NCBI RefSeq assembly: GCF_002891295.1
Contig: NZ_LGUI01000004.1
Coordinates: forward strand, 737,732-801,731
DNA: 64,000 bases
Direction of reading: 5' to 3'
Source of the DNA: Streptomyces eurocidicus
GTDB taxonomy: Bacteria > Actinomycetota > Actinomycetes > Streptomycetales > Streptomycetaceae
Shown here one piece after another: positions 56,582-64,000 of this stretch. Numbering within the stretch: the stretch's first letter is position 1; every line of letters begins with the position of its first letter. The notes beneath the pieces are model-generated. The model did no database searches. It was not told the origin of the DNA and worked only from the letters and a program-made list of their open reading frames with translations. Made by a program: the position numbers and the translations under genes.

Positions 56582-58378
56582 GTGGATCCGGTGATCATCG
56601 TGGGGGCCGGCCCGGTCGGCCTCACGCTCGCGCTCTCCCTGGCCCGGAACGAGGTGCCGGTGGTCGTCCTCGACGAAGCCGCCGCCCGGGAGGGCGGACC
56701 GGAGGAGCGCCTCGCCCGTACCGCCGTGCTGCGACCGGACACCGCCGCCCTGCTGGAGCGGCTGGGGTGCGCCACGGCCGGAGGGGCCCGGTGGACGGGC
56801 TGGCGCACCCTGCGCCGCCGCGCGGTCGCCGCACGGGTGTCTTTCGCCGATCAGGCGCGAGCGGTGGCGGACGGGGAGCCCGCGGAGCCGGGTGAGGAGT
56901 ACGAGGCCGGCGCCGACGCCGGCTCCCCGCTGCACCTGCCGCAGCACGTCCTGACGCGGGAGCTGCGGGCCGGGCTCGCCCGCCACGAGAAGGTGCGGAT
57001 CGTCCCCGGCACCCGGGTGGACACCCTGCGGCAGGACCCGGCGGGGATCAGCGTGCACACCCGGGGGGACGAGGGCTCGCACTGGCGGGGCAGCTATCTC
57101 GTCGGCTGCGACGGCGCCCGGTCGACCGTCCGCAAGCTGCTGGGCGCGCGCTTCCCGGGCCGGACGGCCGTCGAGCGGTACGCGGTCGCCGCGCTCCGTG
57201 CCGAGCTGCCCTGGCCCGGCGAGGCCGTGCTGCACAGGTCGCCGCCGCGCGGCCCGGAGGTGACGGCGCGTCCGCTGCCGGACGGCGTGTGGCGGCTGGA
57301 CTGGCTGCTGCCGCCGGGCGACGACCTGGTCACCCCCGACACCCTCCTGGCGCTGGTGCGCGACTCCCTGACCTCCTGGTGCGGCGAGCCGCCGCCGTAC
57401 GAGCTCCTGGACACCGGCGTGCACGCCGTGCACCACCGGCTCACCCGCCGGATGCGCACGGAACGGGCGTTCCTCGCCGGGGACGCGGCCCATCTGCTCG
57501 GGGCGCTCGGCACCCAGGGGCTCGACGAAGGGCTGCGGGACGCCGAGAACCTCTCCTGGAAGCTCACTCTGGCCTGGCACCAGGGCGCCTCGGAGACCTT
57601 GCTCGACAGCTACCAGGCGGAGCGGCGCGGAGCGCTCGTGGCCCGGCTGCGGGCCGCCGACCGGGTGCTGCCGGCCGTGCGGGGCGAGGGCGGCTGGAGC
57701 GCGGTGCGGCGCACCCTGGTGCCGGGGGCCGTGCGCGGACACGACGAACTGCTCACGGACGGGCACCTAGGGCGCGGCTCCCTGGGCGCGCCCCCGTTCC
57801 ACGCCCGTACGCCCCTGGCTCCCGCGGGGCCGCCGACCGGTTCCGTCCCGGTGGGCACAGCGGTGGGGGAACAGGTCGAGGACGTGCCCGTGACGGCGCC
57901 GGACGGGTCGGCGGCGGCGCTGCGGGACCGGTTGGGCGGCGCGCTGCTCGTGGTGCTCGTCGCGCCCGGTACGGGCGTGTGGGAGCGGCGGCACTGGCTG
58001 GGCGCGGGGCTGATGCCCCGGCTGGCGGCCGCCGTCGGCGCCCTGCCGCTGCCGGCGGAGCTGCTGGTCGCCGAGGGGTATCCGGGGGCGGCGGCCCACA
58101 CCGTGCTGCTGGTGCGGCCGGACGGCTGTCTGGTGGCGGCACTGGCCGGGGTGCGGGCGGCGGAGCTGGCCGCGTGCGCGGACGCCGTACGGGGCGGGGC
58201 CCCGGGCGGCCCGTCGACGGCCGGTCCGGTGGGTGACACCGGCCCCGACGGAACCGGCGGCGACGCGGACGGGGGTGCGGACGGGGGCGTGGAACCGTCC
58301 GCGCGGGCCGGTGGCGGAGGCGCCGAGGGCACGTCCGCGTCCGACGGCGCCCCCAGTGAAGCCACGGCCAACCGTTGA
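56582..58378 (+). CDS. FAD-dependent monooxygenase (class A flavoprotein hydroxylase)
   Basis: A 598-residue hydroxylase of the PheA/TetX-like group. Dinucleotide motif GAGPVGLTLALSLAR (near 7-21), the DG-type VGCDGARSTVR (near 180) and GDAAHLLG with QGLDEGLRDAENLSWKL (near 300) are present; after it comes a thioredoxin-like C-terminal domain and a Gly/Asp-rich tail. GGGAG 7 nt upstream supports GTG 56582. Substrate unknown; an aromatic ring is usual for the family. Confidence 0.88.
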   Translation: MDPVIIVGAGPVGLTLALSLARNEVPVVVLDEAAAREGGPEERLARTAVLRPDTAALLERLGCATAGGARWTGWRTLRRRAVAARVSFADQARAVADGEPAEPGEEYEAGADAGSPLHLPQHVLTRELRAGLARHEKVRIVPGTRVDTLRQDPAGISVHTRGDEGSHWRGSYLVGCDGARSTVRKLLGARFPGRTAVERYAVAALRAELPWPGEAVLHRSPPRGPEVTARPLPDGVWRLDWLLPPGDDLVTPDTLLALVRDSLTSWCGEPPPYELLDTGVHAVHHRLTRRMRTERAFLAGDAAHLLGALGTQGLDEGLRDAENLSWKLTLAWHQGASETLLDSYQAERRGALVARLRAADRVLPAVRGEGGWSAVRRTLVPGAVRGHDELLTDGHLGRGSLGAPPFHARTPLAPAGPPTGSVPVGTAVGEQVEDVPVTAPDGSAAALRDRLGGALLVVLVAPGTGVWERRHWLGAGLMPRLAAAVGALPLPAELLVAEGYPGAAAHTVLLVRPDGCLVAALAGVRAAELAACADAVRGGAPGGPSTAGPVGDTGPDGTGGDADGGADGGVEPSARAGGGGAEGTSASDGAPSEATANR

Positions 58379-58411
58379 CCCGCTCCTGACGGTCGTGGTG
58401 GACTACTCACT

Positions 58412-58498
58412 GTGACTGACAGCGGCGTGCGCTTCTGGCGGAGGGTCCATCTGGACCTCGTCCGCTACGCGGGCTGTGTCTGTCGTCCGTCCTGCTGA
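58412..58498 (+). CDS. Cys-rich leader peptide of a sulfur operon
   Basis: A 28-residue ORF of the actinobacterial leader-peptide type seen upstream of sulfur genes: basic start, then RRVHLDLVRYAGC and a Cys-rich end with cysteines at residues 22, 24 and 28 (GCVCRPSC). It starts with GTG without a ribosome binding site, 33 nt after the monooxygenase stop, and ends 63 nt before the cysteine dioxygenase start. Translation of its Cys codons probably tunes expression of the downstream genes, as shown for polycysteine leaders in mycobacteria. Confidence 0.75.
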   Translation: MTDSGVRFWRRVHLDLVRYAGCVCRPSC

Positions 58499-58555
58499 TC
58501 CGCTCCCCGCCGCGCGGCCGTGTCGCCGCGCGCTCCTCGCGATCTCTCAGGACGG
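58487..58555 (+). promoter_or_regulatory. Anti-Shine-Dalgarno pairing in the Cys-leader region
   Basis: CCGTCCTG (58487-58494), inside the last codons of the leader peptide, is complementary to CAGGACGG (58548-58555), which contains the ribosome binding site of the cysteine dioxygenase gene. A CGCGCGG/CCGCGCG hairpin could form between them. Confidence 0.55.
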
Positions 58556-58561
58556 TCTTCC

Positions 58562-59113
58562 GTGTCTTCTCCTGCCCGAACGCCCGCACTGTCCGGTGCG
58601 GTGACGCCGGTGTTCCCCGGCGCGCCCTCGGCCGCCGATCTCCTCGACTTCGCCCGCCGGACGGCCGGTGATCCCGCGCTCGTCGCCGCGCTCCCGCTGG
58701 ATCCCGAGGGGCGCACCTGGGCCCGCCTGGAGGGGCCGGGCGGCAGTGAGGCGTGGCTGATCGGCTGGCCACCGGGCAGTGGTACCGGCTGGCACGACCA
58801 CGGTGGTTCCCATGGGGCCTTCGTCGCGGCGGCGGGCGTGCTGACCGAGCAGTCGCTCGCGGCCCGGCTGCCCACGGAGGGATGGCGGACGCTGGAGCTG
58901 GTGGAAGGCGTCGACCGCGAGCGGCAGTTGTCCGAGGGAGACGGCCGGGCCTTCGGCCCGCACCATGTGCACCAGGTGCTCAATCCGGCACCGGACCGGC
59001 ACGCGGTGTCCGTGCACGCCTATTACCCGCCGCTGCCGATGATGCGGCGGTACAGCCGCTCGGGGCAGGTGCTGCGGCTGGAGCAGGTCGAGTGGCCGGA
59101 GGAGTGGGCATGA
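58562..59113 (+). CDS. Cysteine dioxygenase-like cupin
   Basis: A 183-residue cupin of the cysteine dioxygenase family, which oxidises cysteine thiol to sulfinate with iron. The iron-binding HxH is WHDHGGSHGAF (near 75) and the third His is in GPHHVHQV (near 130). The N-terminal 15 residues are low complexity. GTG 58562 follows AGGACGG at 6 nt. Overlaps the rhodanese gene (ATGA). Preceded by a Cys leader peptide. Confidence 0.88.
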   Translation: MSSPARTPALSGAVTPVFPGAPSAADLLDFARRTAGDPALVAALPLDPEGRTWARLEGPGGSEAWLIGWPPGSGTGWHDHGGSHGAFVAAAGVLTEQSLAARLPTEGWRTLELVEGVDRERQLSEGDGRAFGPHHVHQVLNPAPDRHAVSVHAYYPPLPMMRRYSRSGQVLRLEQVEWPEEWA

Positions 59114-59502
59114 GGGTCGAGGAACTGCTGGCGGCCGCCCGGGCGGGTCTCGACCGCCTCGGTCCGGCGGAGGCCGCCGCGGCACGGGACGGGGGCGGAC
59201 TGCTCGTCGACATCCGTTACGCGGCGCTCCGGGAGCGCGACGGAACCATCCCCGGTGCGCTGGTCGTCGAGCGCAACGAGCTGGAGTGGCGGCTGGACCC
59301 GGCGTGCGAGCACCGCGCGCCGGAGGCCACCGGGCACGACCTGCGTGTGGTCGTGGTCTGCGACGAGGGCTACGCCTCCAGCCTGGCCGCGGTCTCCCTG
59401 CGAGGGCTGGGTCTCCACCGCGCGACGGACCTGGCCGGCGGCTTCCAGGCATGGCGAGCGGCGGGCCTGCCGGTGACGCCCCCGCCGGGCCCGCTCCCGT
59501 AA
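59110..59502 (+). CDS. Rhodanese-domain protein
   Basis: A 130-residue single rhodanese domain, a sulfurtransferase fold. The active-site loop is VVVVCDEGYASSLAA, with the catalytic Cys near residue 80; the opening LLVDIRYAALRERDGTIPGA is typical. Its ATG overlaps the cysteine dioxygenase stop, so the two work together in sulfur handling, probably oxidised or persulfide sulfur. Confidence 0.9.
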   Translation: MRVEELLAAARAGLDRLGPAEAAAARDGGGLLVDIRYAALRERDGTIPGALVVERNELEWRLDPACEHRAPEATGHDLRVVVVCDEGYASSLAAVSLRGLGLHRATDLAGGFQAWRAAGLPVTPPPGPLP

Positions 59503-59784
59503 GCGACGGCTCCGTAAGGGGACCGCCCCGCCGTCGGACCCACGCCGGACGGGCAGGGTGCCTCGGCCGAGGATCGGAGCCCGGGGCCCCGAGGGCCGGG
59601 ACCCGGCGGCCGGGGCCCTGGGATCCGGAAACCGGAGATCCGGGCAGCGGGGATCCGGCCATCCGCCTCTGAACCGACTCGGCGGAGTCCGGTGCGGTTC
59701 GGCAGCGCCCTGAAGGAGCACGGGGAACCGCGCGGCCGGCCACGACGCACCCGCGGACGACTCGCCGGAGTTCCAGCGGAGCGC
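59503..59784. repeat. Gap with GGATCCGG-type repeats
   Basis: Between the rhodanese and recX genes. Contains GGATCCGG at 59621-59628 and 59651-59658 with GATCCGGG at 59637-59643, and GC-rich palindromic sequence; no gene is seen. Confidence 0.4.
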
Positions 59785-60411
59785 TCAGGCGTCCGGCAGC
59801 CAGTGCTCCAGCAGCTCCGGCTCCTCGCCCTCCTCCTCCAGGGCCCGGCGCACCACCCGGAGGGCGAGGCCCTCGGGGTATCCCTTGCGGGCCAGCATTC
59901 CGGCGAGGCGGCGGAGCCGCTTCTCCCGGTCCAGCCCTCGGGTGGCCCGCAGCTTGCGGTCGACCAGCTCGCGGGCGGTGTGCTCCTCCTGCTCGGAGTC
60001 GAGTCGGCCGACCGCTTCGTCGATCACCGCGGCGTCCACGCCCTTGGTGCGCAGCTCGCGCGCCAGGGCACGGCGGGCCAGGCCCCGGCCGTGATGCCGG
60101 GACTCCACCCACGCGCCGGCGAACGCCGAGTCGTCGATCAGGCCCACGTCCTCGAAACGGGAGAGGACCTCTTCCGCCACCTCGGCCGGGATGTCCCGCT
60201 TGGCCAGGGCGTCCGCGAGCTGTTTGCGGGTGCGCGGGGATCCGGTGAGCAGGCGCAGGCAGATCGCCCGCGCCTGCTCCTCCGGTCGCGGTGGCGCTCC
60301 GCCCCCGGCCCTCGACGAGGACGGGGCGTCACCGCCGTTCGGGTCGGCCGACGGCCGGTCCGGCCGGTCTCCCCCGGCGCCGGGCAGGGGGTATTCCGAT
60401 CGCCGTGTCAC
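59785..60411 (-). CDS. recX: Regulatory protein RecX
   Basis: A 208-residue RecX, which binds and limits RecA filaments. The three-helix repeats are visible (AICLRLLTGSPRTRKQLADAL, FEDVGLIDDSAFAGAWVE, RLDSEQEEHTARELVDRKL); a Pro/Asp-rich N-terminus of about 45 residues precedes them. GTG 60411 lies 3 nt after the recA stop, so the two are coupled, as in other actinobacteria. Confidence 0.93.
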   Translation of the reverse strand: MTRRSEYPLPGAGGDRPDRPSADPNGGDAPSSSRAGGGAPPRPEEQARAICLRLLTGSPRTRKQLADALAKRDIPAEVAEEVLSRFEDVGLIDDSAFAGAWVESRHHGRGLARRALARELRTKGVDAAVIDEAVGRLDSEQEEHTARELVDRKLRATRGLDREKRLRRLAGMLARKGYPEGLALRVVRRALEEEGEEPELLEHWLPDA

Positions 60412-60414
60412 GGG

Positions 60415-61539
<1,125 letters not shown>

Positions 61540-61629
61540 GGGCTCCACCCGGTTTGCTTGAGTCGATCGCTTCACGTCAACGACGCTAACGCCTGCCACT
61601 GACAATGGCCCCGGGCACCGCCCCAGCCT

Positions 61630-61696
61630 GTGGATAACCCGCCCCTCAGAAGGCCCGGAAACACCCATGAGAATGGATGTTCGATTTTGGTGTCAA
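61630..61696 (-). promoter_or_regulatory. recA promoter, SOS box and DnaA-like site
   Basis: TTGACA (minus strand, 61696-61691) as -35; CATTCT as a possible -10; CGAACATCCATTCT (61683-61670), a LexA-box match, overlaps them. TGTGGATAA (61630-61638), a DnaA-box-like 9-mer, lies in the leader. The -35 overlaps the end of the disrupted transporter gene. Confidence 0.7.
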
Positions 61697-61920
61697 GCAG
61701 GCCGCCCCTGGACACGCGGGTCGTCCGTGACGTCGTACCGCTTCACGTACGCCCCCAGGAAAGCCTGTAGTGTCGCGGTCGCCGGAATGGCGACGAGCGC
61801 GCCCACCGCGCCGAGCAGCGCGGTGCCGGCGATCACCGAGCCGAAGGCCACGGCGGGATGGATGTCCACGGTCCTGGCGGTGATCCGGGGCTGGAGCACG
61901 TAGTTCTCGAACTGCTGCAA
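61692..61920 (-). pseudogene. 3' remnant of an AI-2E-family transporter gene
   Basis: 75 C-terminal residues of an AI-2E/PerM-family permease: QQFENYVLQPRITARTV, HPAVAFGSVIAGTALLG and VGALVAIPATATLQ are the usual last segments. The frame loses homology at about 61920, next to the integrase gene; the rest of the gene is expected at the far end of the inserted element. Not functional here. Confidence 0.8.
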
Positions 61921-61946
61921 AAGCGAAAGAGTGTATACATCTCGTC
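61905..61946. other. Probable attL junction
   Basis: Host transporter codons stop at about 61920, and the integrase ATG is at 61947. The junction must lie in this stretch; the 2-bp crossover cannot be identified without attR. TATACA (61934-61939) 7 nt before the ATG is a good -10 box for a leaderless integrase transcript. Confidence 0.5.
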
Positions 61947-63605
61947 ATGGCAACATCATCAGGCGCAGTCGCCACCCGACCAGCTCAAGTCGGCCTTGAA
62001 CCCAACCGATCGACCTGGGGCGCCACCGAGCTGGCAGAGCTGGGCCGATGGCGCGAGATGCAAGCGTCACTGCCGAGCGATGCACCCCGAGGGCTCCTGT
62101 CGGTGCGTCTCTCCGTCTTCACGGACGAGACGACCTCTCCCATCCGTCAGGAGTTGGACCTGTGGGCCCTGGCGACAGCGAAGGGCATCCGGGTCGTAGG
62201 TGTCGCCTCTGACCTGAACCAGTCGGCAACCAAGATCCCGCCGTGGAAGCGGAAGGCTCTCGGGCATTGGCTTCACGAGAAGGCCCCTGAGTTTGATGTG
62301 ATCCTCTTCTGGAAGCTTGACCGATTCATTCGCCAGATCTATGACCTGCACTTGATGATCGAGTGGTGTCAGGACTTCGGCAAGAACATGATCTCGAAGG
62401 TTGAAGAGCTGGACTTCAAGTCCACCTTCGGCCAGATGATGGTCACGATGATCGCCGGCATGGCGAGGATCGAAGCCGAGAATCTTGGAATCCGCCTCAC
62501 CTCTCTCTGGCAGTACGCCCGGACCACTGAGCGATGGGTGGTCGGCAAGCCAGTGTTCGGCTATCACACCGTCAAGGACCCCAAGACTAAGGAAGTCTCC
62601 CTAGCCGTCACCCAAGATCGGGCAATGATGCTTAGGTGGGCTCGACTAATGCGAGTGAAGAGAAAGCGATCCTACGGATTCATTTGCAAGGTACTGAACC
62701 TCGCAGGTTTCAGGACCGCACAAGGGAAGCTGTGGAGGGTCACATCCCTAGTCCGGATCATGAGGAATCCGGCGCTCATGGGAGTCAGGATCATCTCTGA
62801 CGGGAAGCCTGGAAGGTACAACCCCCCGCGAATCTTCTACGGGTCGGACGGAAATCCGGTGAAGGTGGCAGAGGCTATCTACACGGAGCTGGAGTACACC
62901 GAGCTCATCGAGTTCGATATGACCAAGACTCAGGTTCACCCGCCGAAGCAAAAGAAGTCCACGAACTTCCTTGGCGTAATAAAGTGCGGGTACTGCATGG
63001 GCAACATGACCTATCAGGCCAACAAGAAGAAGGACAAGAAGGGGAACGTCACCAAGATCCTGGAATACATCCGCTGCTTCTCCACGGTCAGCAAGCCATG
63101 CGAGCACAGGCCGTCCGGTAAACCAAATGACGTGTACGGCTCACTGATCCAGGCTGTCTTGGATGAAATCGGCGATTACGAGGTGATTGAGCGGGTCTAC
63201 CACAAGGGAGAGGAGACCGCCAAGCGCCGGAAAGAGTTGGAGGAGTCCATCCAGTTCTACGTGGGAGGCATCGCACCGGGCGGGCAGTTCGCTGTCGGAG
63301 GATTCCTCCAGAAGACGGCAGAGGACGCACTACAGAAGCACAACGCAGAGTTGAGCAGCCTACCGGAGGAAGCCTCTACGGACAGGTGGAAGTACAAGCA
63401 GCTTGAGGGAACCTACCGTCAACGCTGGCTCATGGGAGACACAGAGAGGATGGAAGAAGACCTCAGACGAGGCAGCATCAAGTTCATGGTCTACGACGAC
63501 CATGCCAAGCTAATAGTTCCCGAGGACGTAAAGAAGAGACTGATCCTGCGAGAAAACTACTTCTCCGAAGGAAGACTTCGGAGCAAGGTGGCGACAGGGG
63601 CCTGA
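61947..63605 (+). CDS. int: Large serine integrase
   Basis: A 552-residue large serine recombinase that joins attP and attB. The catalytic domain (about 50-190) has the nucleophile Ser56 in VRLSVFTDETTSP, the LDRFIR motif (about 124-129) and the E helix; the recombinase domain follows (GKPVFGYHT near 200), then the zinc ribbon (CGYCMGNMTYQ, with later cysteines in IRCF and KPCEH near 350-385) and a C-terminal coiled region. The N-terminus has 50 extra residues before the catalytic domain. No ribosome binding site before the ATG; a -10 box 7 nt away suggests a leaderless mRNA. Confidence 0.92.
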   Translation: MATSSGAVATRPAQVGLEPNRSTWGATELAELGRWREMQASLPSDAPRGLLSVRLSVFTDETTSPIRQELDLWALATAKGIRVVGVASDLNQSATKIPPWKRKALGHWLHEKAPEFDVILFWKLDRFIRQIYDLHLMIEWCQDFGKNMISKVEELDFKSTFGQMMVTMIAGMARIEAENLGIRLTSLWQYARTTERWVVGKPVFGYHTVKDPKTKEVSLAVTQDRAMMLRWARLMRVKRKRSYGFICKVLNLAGFRTAQGKLWRVTSLVRIMRNPALMGVRIISDGKPGRYNPPRIFYGSDGNPVKVAEAIYTELEYTELIEFDMTKTQVHPPKQKKSTNFLGVIKCGYCMGNMTYQANKKKDKKGNVTKILEYIRCFSTVSKPCEHRPSGKPNDVYGSLIQAVLDEIGDYEVIERVYHKGEETAKRRKELEESIQFYVGGIAPGGQFAVGGFLQKTAEDALQKHNAELSSLPEEASTDRWKYKQLEGTYRQRWLMGDTERMEEDLRRGSIKFMVYDDHAKLIVPEDVKKRLILRENYFSEGRLRSKVATGA

Positions 63606-63614
63606 GCACAGAAA

Positions 63615-63654
63615 AGCCTCCGCCATCCCTGGCATGAAAGGGATGGCGGAGGCT
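63615..63654. terminator. Terminator between int and opposite-strand genes
   Basis: Perfect 16-bp stem AGCCTCCGCCATCCCT / AGGGATGGCGGAGGCT with an 8-nt loop; a TTTT run follows it on the minus strand and a weaker one on the plus strand. Confidence 0.88.
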
Positions 63655-63659
63655 GATCT

Positions 63660-63764
63660 TTACCCCCACTCTGACACATCGGGGGGCTCTGAGAAGTCAT
63701 ACACCCTTTCCCGAACGGTAGTCTCATTACCGTCTGCGTCAACGCGAACAGTAATTACACGCAT
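63660..63764 (-). CDS. 34-residue phage-like small protein
   Basis: A short gene starting MRVITVRVDADGNETTV, with GGAGG 7 nt before the ATG and a terminator right after the stop. No known family. Small, beta-strand-like N-terminus and acidic tail. Position between the int terminator and the next small gene supports it as real. Confidence 0.6.
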   Translation of the reverse strand: MRVITVRVDADGNETTVRERVYDFSEPPDVSEWG

Positions 63765-63811
63765 CGAGCACCCTCCGCCCTCATACGTGTCAAACCCTGA
63801 AAAAATCCGAG

Positions 63812-63997
63812 TCATTCATCACCCTCCTCCAACACCGCTGCGGAGGGATGCACCTCCTTCACCCAGTAGTCCGTCGCCATCTCCTTGGCCAGGTCGTGAG
63901 GCACTCCGGCCCCGATGGCCTCCACGTAGAGGGCGCCGGCGATGCGGGCGAATGTCAGCGCGGCGACGCCCCGCTGTTCGATGAGGGTCTGATTCAT
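63812..63997 (-). CDS. 61-residue phage-like protein, possibly incomplete
   Basis: A short helical protein (MNQTLIEQRGVAALTF, with GVPHDLAKEMATDYW) reaching almost to the window end; the true start could be further right. It shares the strand of the 34-residue gene 47 bp away. Function unknown; typical of the small early genes of actinophages. Confidence 0.6.
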   Translation of the reverse strand: MNQTLIEQRGVAALTFARIAGALYVEAIGAGVPHDLAKEMATDYWVKEVHPSAAVLEEGDE

Positions 63998-64000
63998 CTC

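Larger units (their letters stand above)
61921..64000. mobile_element. Left end of an integrated prophage or integrative element
   Basis: Begins in the transporter gene and runs off the right edge. It carries a large serine integrase and small opposite-strand genes. Codon use is visibly less GC-biased than in the neighbours (many A/T third positions), a sign of transfer. No structural phage genes are inside the window. Confidence 0.8.

Noticed and set aside
61905..61946. tRNA attachment site at the element junction
   Set aside because: No tRNA-like sequence is present, and the recombinase is a serine, not tyrosine, integrase; the target is a protein gene.

Overview
The window is a high-G+C actinobacterial chromosome segment, almost certainly Streptomyces. 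It carries the primary sigma factor gene hrdB beside the sporulation regulator whiH, gluABCD, nrdR-nrdJ, lexA, rshA and recX-recA in an order that matches the S. coelicolor chromosome as I know it. GTG and TTG starts are frequent, many genes overlap by ATGA, and most transcription units end in long GC-rich hairpins. No rRNA, tRNA, CRISPR array or transposase was seen.

Left third (1-24.6 kb): a topoisomerase IV/GyrB-type subunit cut by the window edge, a small zinc-ribbon protein, a secreted trypsin-like protease, hrdB and whiH, a one-polypeptide ABC transporter, a Nudix/NrtR-like regulator, a glycogen-debranching-like protein, a DUF4192 protein divergent from an unusual RecQ fused to a phosphoribosyltransferase-like domain, then rnhB, an ADP-ribosylglycohydrolase, a histidine phosphatase, an arylamine N-acetyltransferase with its TetR regulator, an NTF2-like protein, a TerD protein, and a divergent amidohydrolase/MerR pair.

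Middle (24.7-49.2 kb): the B12-dependent ribonucleotide reductase nrdJ with nrdR and two NrdR boxes; lexA with a consensus SOS box; dinG; a three-gene NIS-siderophore locus whose transaminase has Arg at the PLP-lysine position; a lipoprotein protease; hflX; an M1 peptidase; an Rsh protein whose synthetase motifs are eroded; dapF; miaA; two small M-G proteins (one antitoxin-like); a DODA-like protein; miaB.

Right (49.3-61.5 kb): a TAXI binding protein next to a two-component system, gluABCD, a FAD monooxygenase, a Cys-rich leader peptide ahead of cysteine dioxygenase and rhodanese genes, then recX-recA behind an SOS-box promoter.

Right edge (61.7-64 kb): 75 codons of an AI-2E-family transporter gene run straight into a large serine integrase gene with visibly lower G+C, followed by small phage-like genes on the other strand. 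I read this as the left end of an integrated prophage or integrative element inserted in the transporter gene just upstream of recA.

The most interesting points are the Cys leader peptide with an 8-nt anti-Shine-Dalgarno match, the Lys-to-Arg change in the siderophore transaminase, the apparently synthetase-dead Rsh protein, a cluster of DnaA-box-like 9-mers before the RecQ fusion, and the integration locus.
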